Of a stretch of 29,006 nucleotides of DNA, positions 8,077 to 15,147 are shown piece by piece. The first letter of the stretch is position 1; each line of letters starts with the position of its first letter. The translations under genes and the position numbers were made by a program. The notes beneath the pieces were generated by a model that was given only the letters and a program-made list of their open reading frames with translations, was not told the DNA's origin and searched no databases. Where the stretch lies: the NCBI GenBank assembly GCA_034435615.1, contig DAOTWZ010000008.1:1-29006 (forward strand), read 5' to 3'. Source of the DNA: H17-190 sp034435615. GTDB taxonomy: Bacteria > Chloroflexota > Dehalococcoidia > SM23-28-2 > HRBIN24.

Positions 8077-8586
8077 TCAGGCGGCAGGGCCGTCCCGCCA
8101 GACGGTACGCACCTTGTATAGCGGCAGCCCGGGCGCCGGCATCTCCACCGCCACTATCTCCAAGCCGTCCACATCGGCCAGGGTGGTGAGGTGGCGCTGG
8201 ACAGCGCGTCCCAGGGGCTGGGCCGCCAGAACCGCCAGCACGGAGAGCAGGAGAGCCTGGGGCAGCCGGTCCAGCCGAGGGCCGCGGCCAGTGGCCAGGA
8301 AAGAAGCGAGACCGGCCAGGATGCCCGCCACCGCCAGGTTAGTCCCGCAGAGGGGGGAGACCGCCAGGTAGGACTCGCCCCGGCGCAGACGGGCCAGCGC
8401 CTCGTGGGCAGAGTCCAGCACCTGCTCCCGCGGCACGCCACCCAGGATGTAGAACCCGTCCTGGGTGGCCCGGCCCAGCAGCTGCACGGGCCGCGAGACC
8501 CGGCCCATCAGCACGGCGATGGTGGCATGCTCCAGCGCGTGGTTGCGGCGCACGGCCCGCATCTGCCTCTGCAGCCAGCCGATCAT
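8077..8586 (-). CDS. DUF6391-like membrane protein
   Basis: A 169-residue protein with the N-terminal motif NHALEHATIAVLM (about residues 15-27), which I associate with the DUF6391 family of cyanobacteria and Chloroflexota (from memory). Two hydrophobic stretches at about 85-100 and 110-125 are probable membrane helices, and the C-terminal part is soluble. The function is unknown; the HxLEH motif could bind a metal, but that is speculation. The ATG overlaps the stop of the upstream DedA gene (ATGA, 8583-8586) and GAGGAGGT lies just before it, so the two genes are translationally coupled. Confidence 0.7.
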   Translation of the reverse strand: MIGWLQRQMRAVRRNHALEHATIAVLMGRVSRPVQLLGRATQDGFYILGGVPREQVLDSAHEALARLRRGESYLAVSPLCGTNLAVAGILAGLASFLATGRGPRLDRLPQALLLSVLAVLAAQPLGRAVQRHLTTLADVDGLEIVAVEMPAPGLPLYKVRTVWRDGPAA

Positions 8587-9245
8587 CTCTCTACCTCCTC
8601 AGAGATTGGCGTCGCCTCCTCTGTCAGCACCTCCCGCAACCGTCGTATGTAATACCAGGCCACCAGCCCCAGGAGGGCCACCGCCAGGGGAAGGGAGACC
8701 GGCCGGAACCAGTCCATCAGCCGCTCCCAGTGCTGCCCCAGCAGGAACCCTCCCGCCGCCAGCCCCAGCGCCCAGGGGTAGGAGCCGAGAAGGGTGAGCA
8801 GGGCGAACCGTCCCAACGGCATGCGGGCCACCCCCGCCGGCACGCTGATGAAGGTGCGCACCACCGGCAGCAAGCGAGAGAGGAACACGGCCGCCTCGCC
8901 GTGGCGCTGGAACCAGGCATCGGCCAGGGCCAGGTCACGGGGCGTTACGAGGAGCCAGCGACCATAACGCAGGAGCAAGGGCCGGCCCAGCCAGAGGCCG
9001 GCGCCGTAGGCCGCCAGAGAGCCCAGGAGGTTCCCCAGCGCCCCCCAGAGGCCGGCCAGGAGGAGCCAGTCCACGCCCCCGCCACGCTCCTTCACCAGGA
9101 ACCAGCCGGCCAGGGGCATTATGACCTCGCTGGGGAAAGGGACGGCCGCGCTCTCCAGGGCCATGAGAAAGACCACGCCCGGCCAGCCGATGGCCTCGTA
9201 CAGGTGGCGGGCCATCTCCAGCAGCCGCTCCTCAAGGCCGAACAT
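8583..9245 (-). CDS. DedA family (VTT/SNARE-associated domain) membrane protein
   Basis: A 220-residue polytopic inner-membrane protein of the DedA family, whose members act in lipid transport or flippase activity and membrane homeostasis. The family pattern is visible: E31 followed by PFPSE (36-40), and FLSRLLPVVRTFISVPAGVARM with R124, R130, G138 and R141. There are five to six hydrophobic segments and a basic C-terminal end. Length is usual for the family. The start is ATG at 9245; a GTG immediately before it (9248) is possible, and no good Shine-Dalgarno is visible for either. It is the first gene of a two-gene unit with the DUF6391-like gene and is divergent from the MoxR-type ATPase gene. 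Confidence 0.88.
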   Translation of the reverse strand: MFGLEERLLEMARHLYEAIGWPGVVFLMALESAAVPFPSEVIMPLAGWFLVKERGGGVDWLLLAGLWGALGNLLGSLAAYGAGLWLGRPLLLRYGRWLLVTPRDLALADAWFQRHGEAAVFLSRLLPVVRTFISVPAGVARMPLGRFALLTLLGSYPWALGLAAGGFLLGQHWERLMDWFRPVSLPLAVALLGLVAWYYIRRLREVLTEEATPISEEVER

Positions 9246-9318
9246 CACGTCTAGTATGACAGAGGCCAGGAGGCGATACCAGGGGCGCCGGGGCCGCTAC
9301 TCTGGGGGTCGTACCGCC

Positions 9319-9348
9319 CTGTCGCCTGCCGGCGTCAGCCAGTATAAT
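9319..9348 (+). promoter_or_regulatory. Promoter candidate of the ATPase-VWA operon
   Basis: A perfect -10 TATAAT stands at 9343-9348 in very GC-rich DNA. The best -35, CTGTCG (9319-9324), with an 18-base spacer, is weak. The predicted leader to the GTG at 9422 is about 70 bases. Confidence 0.5.
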
Positions 9349-9421
9349 GGGAACCACAGGCAGAAAGCGGCCCCTGGCCGGCGGCGGTCGGAGGGGCTAA
9401 AGGGGAGGCGGTGACATCACA

Positions 9422-10822
9422 GTGGAGAAGAAGGCACGGACCATCAGAGAGCTCAAGGCCTCCGGGTACCGGATCCTCTCCGTCAAGGAGGAGATGCGCA
9501 AGAACCTGATCCAGCGCATGCGGCAGCGGGAGGAGCTCTTCCCCGGCATCATCGGCTATGAGGAGACGGTCATCCCCCACCTGCAGAACGCCATACTGGC
9601 TGGTCAGGACATCATCTTCCTGGGCGAGCGAGGACAGGCCAAGTCCCGCCTCATCCGGTCCCTCGTCAGCCTGCTGGACGAAGAGATACCCATCATCGCC
9701 GGCTGCGAGATCAACGACAATCCCTTCAACCCCATCTGCCGGCGCTGCCGCGAGTGGGTGGAGTCCGAGGGCGACGCCGTGGAGATAGAATGGATAGACC
9801 GGGAGCGGCGCTACGGTGAGAAGCTGGCCACGCCGGATATCACCATAGCTGACCTCATCGGCGAGGTGGACCCCATCAAGGTGGCCGAGGGCCGCTACCT
9901 CTCCGACGAGCTGACCATCCACTACGGCCTCATACCCCGGCACAACCGGGGAATCTTCTGCATCAACGAGCTGCCAGACCTGGCGGAGCGGATCCAGGTG
10001 GGCCTCCTGAACATCATGGAGGAGCGGGACGTCCAGATCCGCGGCTACCGCATCCGTCTGCCCCTGGACGTCTTTGTGGTGGCCTCCGCCAACCCGGAGG
10101 ACTACACCAACCGCGGTCGCATCATCACCCCCCTCAAGGACCGCTACGGCGCCCAGATCCGCACCCACTACCCCAGGACGGTGGAGGACGAGATCGCCAT
10201 CGCCGAGCAGGAGCGGGCCCGTTTCGAGGGCGAGGAGGAGCGGCCGGTGGCCGTCCCAGCCTTCATGAAGGAGATCGTGGCCGAGGTGACGCGCCTGGCC
10301 CGCCGCAGCCCGGACATCAACCAGCGCTCCGGCGTCTCCGTGCGGGCCACCATCGCCAGCTATGAGGCCCTCCTGGCCAACGCCCTGCGCCGGGCCATCT
10401 ACCTGGACGAGCCCCTGGCCGTCCCCCGCATTACCGACCTCCCCTTCATCATCCCCTCTCTGGCCGGCAAGCTGGAGTTCGAGACGGTGGAGGAGGGTCG
10501 GGAGGAGCAGATCATGGAGCGCCTCATCCAGGGCGCCGTCCTGGCCGTCTTCAACCGCTACCTGACCCTGTCCGACCTGGAGAAGGTGGTGGCCCGCTTC
10601 CGGGGCGGCTTCGCCGTGGAGGTCTCCGAGATGATGCCCGCCCAGGACTACGAGGAGATAGCCCGCCGCCTGGAGGGCCTCCCGGAGGTGGCGGCCAAGC
10701 TGGAATGCGCCGACTCTCCCTACCTCCTGGCCTCCGCCGTAGAGTTCGTCCTGGAGGGGCTGCACCTGAGCAAGCGCCTCAACAAAGAGAGGCTGGCTGG
10801 TCGTGTCCAGTACCGGTCGTGA
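9422..10822 (+). CDS. MoxR / magnesium-chelatase subunit I-like AAA+ ATPase
   Basis: A 466-residue AAA+ ATPase expected to remodel or load a target together with the VWA protein encoded two genes downstream, as MoxR-VWA and ChlI-ChlD pairs do. Walker A is GERGQAKS (68-75) and Walker B is FCINE (179-183). ASANPEDYTNRGR (about 221-233) fits sensor 1. Cys95, Cys106 and Cys109 (within CEINDNPFNPICRRC) could bind a metal. The GTG at 9422 is chosen because the segment before the first internal Met (residue 25) is conserved in homologues as I recall them; GGGGAGG lies 13 bases upstream, a long spacing. Magnesium insertion into porphyrin is unlikely, since no chelatase H subunit or bacteriochlorophyll gene is near. 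Confidence 0.85.
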   Translation: MEKKARTIRELKASGYRILSVKEEMRKNLIQRMRQREELFPGIIGYEETVIPHLQNAILAGQDIIFLGERGQAKSRLIRSLVSLLDEEIPIIAGCEINDNPFNPICRRCREWVESEGDAVEIEWIDRERRYGEKLATPDITIADLIGEVDPIKVAEGRYLSDELTIHYGLIPRHNRGIFCINELPDLAERIQVGLLNIMEERDVQIRGYRIRLPLDVFVVASANPEDYTNRGRIITPLKDRYGAQIRTHYPRTVEDEIAIAEQERARFEGEEERPVAVPAFMKEIVAEVTRLARRSPDINQRSGVSVRATIASYEALLANALRRAIYLDEPLAVPRITDLPFIIPSLAGKLEFETVEEGREEQIMERLIQGAVLAVFNRYLTLSDLEKVVARFRGGFAVEVSEMMPAQDYEEIARRLEGLPEVAAKLECADSPYLLASAVEFVLEGLHLSKRLNKERLAGRVQYRS

Positions 10823-11330
10823 GCCCGGCGGCCCCGTAGCCAGCCGGCCCCACATGCCCGGCTACGGTCTGGAGGGCGTCCCTGCCCGCACTCTCCCCTG
10901 GGAGTGGGCGGAGACGCGGCTGGCCGCCAGCCGCAACTACTACGTCAGCACCGTCTCCCCCGCTGGCCGTCCCCACTGCGTGCCCGTGTGGGGCGTCTGG
11001 CTGGAGGGCCGCTTCTTCTTCAGCACCGGGGCCCAGTCCCGCAAGGCCCGCAACCTGGCCCGCTCCCCCCGCTGCGTCGTCTGCACGGAGGGAGCCAGCG
11101 AGGCCATCATCGTCGAGGGGGAGGCGGAGGCCCTGGCCGACGCCGCCCTCTTCGAACGCTTCGCCGAGGTCTACGAGGCCAAGTACGGCTTCCGTCCCCA
11201 GCAGGACGGCGACCTGACCTTCGCGGTAAGGCCAGAGATGGCCTTCGGTTTCATCGAGAGCGAGGAGTTCCCGGCCACCGCCACCCGCTGGCGCTTCCCG
11301 GGCCAGCCAGGGGCGGCGGGCCGAGATTGA
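10803..11330 (+). CDS. Pyridoxamine 5'-phosphate oxidase-like split-barrel protein (flavin or F420)
   Basis: A 175-residue split beta-barrel protein of the PNPOx/F420-reductase superfamily. The recognisable core is YYVSTVSPAGRPHCVPV, then FFFSTG and SRKARNLARSPRCVV, the usual cofactor-binding arrangement. The partner could be FMN or F420; the substrate is unknown. The GTG start at 10803 overlaps the ATPase gene by 20 bases; it is favoured over ATG 10854 because the RPHMPGYG segment around the later Met looks like conserved family sequence and the ATG has no ribosome site. It sits between an ATPase and its likely VWA partner, which is unusual for such pairs. It may be a passenger or a redox partner of the same pathway. 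Confidence 0.75.
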   Translation: MSSTGREPGGPVASRPHMPGYGLEGVPARTLPWEWAETRLAASRNYYVSTVSPAGRPHCVPVWGVWLEGRFFFSTGAQSRKARNLARSPRCVVCTEGASEAIIVEGEAEALADAALFERFAEVYEAKYGFRPQQDGDLTFAVRPEMAFGFIESEEFPATATRWRFPGQPGAAGRD

Positions 11331-11342
11331 GGGGTGGTCAGG

Positions 11343-13442
11343 ATGACGTGGCTCTACCGCTACTCGGAATGGGACGGCAGCCAGGAGGTGCCGCCCCTCG
11401 ACCCGGACGAGCTCCTCTCCGCCATCAGCGATGACCTGATGAACTTCGGCGACCTGCAGCACGCCCTGCGCAACCTGCTGCAGCGGGGGCTGCGCGGCCC
11501 CCAGGGCCAGCGCCTCCAGGGGCTGCGCGACCTCCTGCAGCGGCTGCGCCAGCAGCGACGCCAGATGCTGGAGCGCTACGACCTAAGCTCCCTCTTCCAG
11601 GACCTGGAGCGGCGGCTGGAGGAGGTCCTTCGTCTGGAGCGGGAGACCCTGGACCGCCGCCTGGACGAGGCCCAGCGCCAGCTCCAGGGCGCCCCCAGCG
11701 CCCTCCAGCCCTTCCAGGACGCCTTCCAGGGGCAGCAGGGCCAGGCCGGGGAGGAGCAGGCCGGGGACGACGAGGAACGGCGCCGCCTGGCCGAGATGCT
11801 CCGGAACATCGCTCAGCGCAAGAAGGACTACCTGGACAACCTCCCGCAAGACGTCCCTGGACGGATCAAGTCCCTCCAGGAGTACGAGTTCATGGACCCG
11901 GAGGCCGGCGCCAAGTTCCAGGAGTTGCTGGAGATGCTGCGCCGCGCCATGCTGGACTCCTTCTTCAAGGACCTCTACAACCAGATCGCCAACATGACGC
12001 CGGAGGACCTGCAACGCCTCAAGGACATGGTGCGGGCCCTCAACCAGATGCTCTCAGAGAAGATGGCCGGAGGCGAGCCCGACTTCCAGTCCTTCATGCA
12101 GCAGTTCGGCGACCTCTTCGGCCCCAACCCGCCCCAGAGCCTGGACGAGCTGGTCCAGCAGATGCAGCACCAGATGGCGGCCATGCAGAGCCTCCTGGAC
12201 AGCCTACCCCCGGAGATGCGGCGCCAGCTCCAGGAGCTCCTGATGGAGAAGGTGGCGGACCCCGAGCTGATGCGCCAGCTCCAGGAGCTGGCCATCAACC
12301 TGGACATCCTCCAGCCCTGGCGCAACCTCCAGAACCAGTACCCCTTCCGGGGGGACGAGGAGGTAGACCTCCTCCAGGCCATGCAGCTCATGGAGCACAT
12401 GCAGGGCCTGGACGAACTGGAGCACCAGCTAGAGCGCACCCAGTACGGCGGCAGCCTGGACGACGTGGACGAGGAGAAGCTGCGCGAACTGCTGGGCGAG
12501 GAGGCCTACCAGACCTTCCGGCAGCTCAAAGAGATGCTGGAGATCCTGGAAAAGGCCGGCTACATCCGTCGCCGCGGCGACGAGTGGGAGCTCACCCCCA
12601 AGGCCATCCGCATGATAGGCCAGAAGGCGCTGGGCGAGATCTACGCTCAGCTCAGGAAGTGGGGTCAGGGCAAGCACGCCATAAGGGAGCGAGGGCCGGG
12701 CCTGGAGCGGGCGGAGGACGTCAAGAAGTATGAGTTCGGCGACCCGTTCCACCTCCACCTGGGGCAGACCGTCTTCAATGCCATCCTGCGGGAAGGCCCC
12801 CAGGTGCCCGTCCACCTGGCCAAGGAGGACTTCGAGGTCTATTCCACGGAGCACCTCACCACCACCGCCACGGTGATGATGCTGGACCTCTCCTGGTCCA
12901 TGGCCCTCAGGGGGAGCTTCCAGGCCGCCAAGAAGGTGGCCCTGGCCCTCTACAACCTCATCAAGACCCAGTTCCCGCGGGATGTCCTCTACATCCTGGG
13001 CTTCTCCGCCTACGCCCGCCAACTGAAGCCGGAGGAGCTCCCCTACGTCCGCTGGGACGAGTCCGTCCTGGGCACCAACATGCACCACGCCCTCATCCTG
13101 GCCCAGCAGCTACTGGCCAAGCACCGCACCGGCACCCGTCAGGTCATAATGATCTCCGATGGTGAGCCCACCGCCCACCTGGAGCACGGACGCTCTTACT
13201 TCTCCTACCCGCCCAGCCCCGTCACCATCCGCAAGACGCTCCAGGAGGTCAAGCGCTGCACCCAGAAGGGGATCATCATCAACACCTTCATGCTGGACCG
13301 CAACTACTACCTGAAGGAGTTCGTCAACCAGATAGCCAAGATGAACAAGGGGCGGGTCTTCTACACCACGCCCGAGATGCTGGGCCAGTACATCCTGGTG
13401 GACTACGTGGCCCAGAAGCGCAAGCGCCTCAGGGGTAGCTAG
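11343..13442 (+). CDS. VWA (von Willebrand factor A) domain protein, partner of the MoxR-like ATPase
   Basis: A 699-residue cytoplasmic protein. Residues about 50-150 are rich in Gln, Arg, Leu and Glu and look coiled-coil; 150-430 are also Met/Gln/Leu-rich and helical. The C-terminal third is a VWA domain with a full MIDAS: LDLSWSM (DxSxS, about residue 515) and ISDGEPT (DGxxT). Together with the AAA+ ATPase it should form a metal-dependent chaperone-like pair. The ATG at 11343 is chosen since AGGGG lies 8 bases upstream; an in-frame GTG at 11334 overlaps that site. The preceding gene ends 12 bases earlier, so the genes form one operon. No signal peptide or membrane segment is visible. The client is unknown. 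Confidence 0.88.
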   Translation: MTWLYRYSEWDGSQEVPPLDPDELLSAISDDLMNFGDLQHALRNLLQRGLRGPQGQRLQGLRDLLQRLRQQRRQMLERYDLSSLFQDLERRLEEVLRLERETLDRRLDEAQRQLQGAPSALQPFQDAFQGQQGQAGEEQAGDDEERRRLAEMLRNIAQRKKDYLDNLPQDVPGRIKSLQEYEFMDPEAGAKFQELLEMLRRAMLDSFFKDLYNQIANMTPEDLQRLKDMVRALNQMLSEKMAGGEPDFQSFMQQFGDLFGPNPPQSLDELVQQMQHQMAAMQSLLDSLPPEMRRQLQELLMEKVADPELMRQLQELAINLDILQPWRNLQNQYPFRGDEEVDLLQAMQLMEHMQGLDELEHQLERTQYGGSLDDVDEEKLRELLGEEAYQTFRQLKEMLEILEKAGYIRRRGDEWELTPKAIRMIGQKALGEIYAQLRKWGQGKHAIRERGPGLERAEDVKKYEFGDPFHLHLGQTVFNAILREGPQVPVHLAKEDFEVYSTEHLTTTATVMMLDLSWSMALRGSFQAAKKVALALYNLIKTQFPRDVLYILGFSAYARQLKPEELPYVRWDESVLGTNMHHALILAQQLLAKHRTGTRQVIMISDGEPTAHLEHGRSYFSYPPSPVTIRKTLQEVKRCTQKGIIINTFMLDRNYYLKEFVNQIAKMNKGRVFYTTPEMLGQYILVDYVAQKRKRLRGS

Positions 13443-13468
13443 GGAGCTCTCCGCCCCGGAGGCACACC

Positions 13469-13639
13469 TTGGCCCGGCCTACCGTCTTCCTCCATCAGAT
13501 GGGCGGAGCGGCGGCCGGCTTCGAGGCCGTCATGCTCCTGAGCGTGGTGGGCGGCCTGGCCCTGCTCTCCCTCCTCGCCTCCCGCAGGAAGGAACGAGGC
13601 GAGGGCGACGACCGGGACGATGAGCAGCCCCCGCCCTAG
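13469..13639 (+). CDS. Small single-TM protein with TTG start
   Basis: A 56-residue protein not matching any family I know. TTG at 13469 is preceded by GGAGG (13458-13462) at a 6-base spacing, an excellent ribosome site. One membrane helix is clear (VMLLSVVGGLALLSLLA, about residues 21-37), followed by a basic anchor (SRRKER) and an acidic, Pro-rich tail (GDDRDDEQPPP). This points to an N-out/C-in inner-membrane peptide. It starts 26 bases after the VWA gene and should be co-transcribed with it. Its TAG lies in the same CTAG tetranucleotide as the stop of the opposing hydrolase gene. Function unknown; it may tether or regulate the ATPase-VWA pair. Confidence 0.6.
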   Translation: MARPTVFLHQMGGAAAGFEAVMLLSVVGGLALLSLLASRRKERGEGDDRDDEQPPP

Positions 13640-14499
13640 GCCGGCAGGGGCTCGTCCAGGAGGAAGCTCCGCACCACCCGGGCGAACTCCTCTGGCCGGA
13701 GGCGCGGTATGGAGTGTCCCGTCTCCCTGAAGACGTACAGACTCCCGCGGGGGAGGGAGCGCACCATCCGCTCCGCTATCTCTTCGTCCAGGATGGGGCT
13801 GTGCTCGCCCCGCAGCACCAGGGTGGGGCACTCCACCCTGGTGAGGGACTCCCACAGGTAGTCTATCTCCACGATGGCCGCCTTGGTGGTGATATCGGCC
13901 AGGCGTCGGTCGTAGCGGTTGGCGTAGGTGCCGTCCTCGTTCTCCACCAAAGCGTTCTGGATGAGCCGGCTCAGGGAGGGGCCGTCCAGGGTAGGCCATT
14001 GTTCCTGGAAGAAGCGCCACGCCTCCTCATAGGTGAAGGAAGAGGGAGGGCGGTCCACCTTGGCAGTCATGTCCTCCTTGAGGCCCACCGCTCCCCGGCG
14101 GGCCATCTGGGGGCCCATGTCCACCAGCACCAGGTGGCGCAGGCGCTGCCAGTTCTCGCGGGCGTAGGCCATGGCGCAGCGGGAGCCCAGGGAGAGGCCC
14201 ACCAGGTCGAAGCGCTCCAGTCCGATGGCCCGGACGAAGGCGGCCAGGTCCAGGGCATAGGCCCAGACCAGGTAGCCGCCAGGGGCGTGCTCGCTCTCGC
14301 CGTGGCCCCGCTGGCAGTAGGCCCAGATGTGGAATTCGTCCAGCATGCGGTTGGCGAAGTCCTGCCAGTAGTAGGCGTAGTCCCGCAGGCCGTGGAGAAG
14401 GACGAGGGGTCGCTCTCCCCTCCCTTTCCATTCGAAGTAGTGGATGCGCAGACCGTTGAGCTTCAGTTCACCTTCCTTCGGCTGGACCAGCGCCTTCAT
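13636..14499 (-). CDS. Alpha/beta hydrolase
   Basis: A 287-residue alpha/beta-hydrolase-fold enzyme, cytoplasmic. The oxyanion HG motif is LLHGLRD (34-40), the nucleophile elbow is GLSLGS with S103, and the catalytic His is H262 in ETGHSIP. The usual acid after strand 6 is not at its normal place: RGEHSPIL (230-237) has Ser-Pro where Asp is common, so the acid may be E232 or lie elsewhere. The substrate cannot be named. The ATG at 14499 has AGGAGG just upstream. It follows the VOC gene by 35 bases and likely shares its operon. It converges on the small plus-strand gene with 4-base overlapping stops. Confidence 0.82.
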   Translation of the reverse strand: MKALVQPKEGELKLNGLRIHYFEWKGRGERPLVLLHGLRDYAYYWQDFANRMLDEFHIWAYCQRGHGESEHAPGGYLVWAYALDLAAFVRAIGLERFDLVGLSLGSRCAMAYARENWQRLRHLVLVDMGPQMARRGAVGLKEDMTAKVDRPPSSFTYEEAWRFFQEQWPTLDGPSLSRLIQNALVENEDGTYANRYDRRLADITTKAAIVEIDYLWESLTRVECPTLVLRGEHSPILDEEIAERMVRSLPRGSLYVFRETGHSIPRLRPEEFARVVRSFLLDEPLPA

Positions 14500-14534
14500 C
14501 GCCTCCTACCTCGTCATCTCGGCGTCGGGGCGGG

Positions 14535-14975
14535 CTACTTGGCAGCGCCCCTCTCTTCGGGGAACTGGGAGAACTGGATGAGTACGCCGCCGGAGTCCCT
14601 GGGATGGATGAAGGTCTCGGCCACGCCGTCCGGGCGCCGGTGGATGCCGCCCCACGGCTCGATGCCGAAGGCCCGTATCGCCTCGGCCGTCCGCTCTATG
14701 TCGTGCACGTGAAAGGTGATGTGGTGGAGGCCGGGGCCCCGCTGGCGGAGGAAGCGGGCCAGGAAGGAGTCCTCGGCGGTGGGCACCAGCACCTCCAGGC
14801 GGACGTTGCCGCCCGGGGCCAGCAGGGTGACGCCGCTGTAGCCCCGCTCCTCGTCGTTGAACTCCTCCACCACCTTCATGCCCAGAAGCTGTGTCAGGAG
14901 AGGAAGGACGTCCTCCAGCCTCCAGGCCGCCCAGCAGACGTGGTCCATATACTTGATGCCTGCATCAAGGTCCAT
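14535..14975 (-). CDS. VOC family protein (glyoxalase / methylmalonyl-CoA epimerase-like)
   Basis: A 146-residue protein of the vicinal-oxygen-chelate fold with two beta-alpha-beta-beta-beta modules (about 8-65 and 82-136). Likely metal ligands are H12 (MDHVCWA), E61 (LEVLV) and H84 or H85 (LHHITFHV); the fourth position, usually Glu in GVLIE, is Gln134 here (GVLIQF). Length and pattern resemble methylmalonyl-CoA epimerase, but there is no mutase gene nearby, so the substrate is open. It starts at ATG 14975 after a GGGGGCGGAG site and reads away from the lipid kinase gene across the triple-box regulatory region, with the hydrolase gene downstream. Confidence 0.78.
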   Translation of the reverse strand: MDLDAGIKYMDHVCWAAWRLEDVLPLLTQLLGMKVVEEFNDEERGYSGVTLLAPGGNVRLEVLVPTAEDSFLARFLRQRGPGLHHITFHVHDIERTAEAIRAFGIEPWGGIHRRPDGVAETFIHPRDSGGVLIQFSQFPEERGAAK

Positions 14976-14998
14976 CTCCGCCCCCTGCTGACGTCAGA

Positions 14999-15065
14999 AA
15001 ATGCTTTAGCATTTGCGGGCGACAAATGTATTAGCATTTGCTCGCCGGCAAATGTCTATGCAAAA
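14999..15065. promoter_or_regulatory. Three tandem 16-bp palindromic boxes (operator array)
   Basis: Boxes AAATGCTTTAGCATTT (14999-15014), AAATGTATTAGCATTT (15024-15039) and AAATGTCTATGCAAAA (15050-15065) share AAATG(C/T)-N4-GCA. The first is a perfect inverted repeat with a 4-base centre. Starts are 25 and 26 bases apart, about 2.4 helical turns. They fill the AT-rich spacer between the divergent VOC and lipid kinase genes. A cooperatively binding dimeric repressor or activator is likely; the protein is not identified, and no regulator gene is adjacent. The 10-bp palindrome CTGACGTCAG lies just beside them (14988-14997). Confidence 0.65.
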
Positions 15066-15147
15066 AGCTCGTAGAACGAGAGCGCACTATGCAAGATGAT
15101 AAAGGAGCGACCAGGCAGGGGCTAGCGTCACACTCTGAGGCGGAGGG

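Noticed and set aside
9335..10855. 506-codon open frame antisense to the MoxR-type ATPase gene
   Set aside because: It is a shadow of a high-GC coding strand; the plus-strand protein has clear Walker motifs.
14999..15065. CRISPR-like array
   Set aside because: Only three 16-bp copies with 9-10-base gaps and no cas genes; the palindromic shape fits operator boxes.
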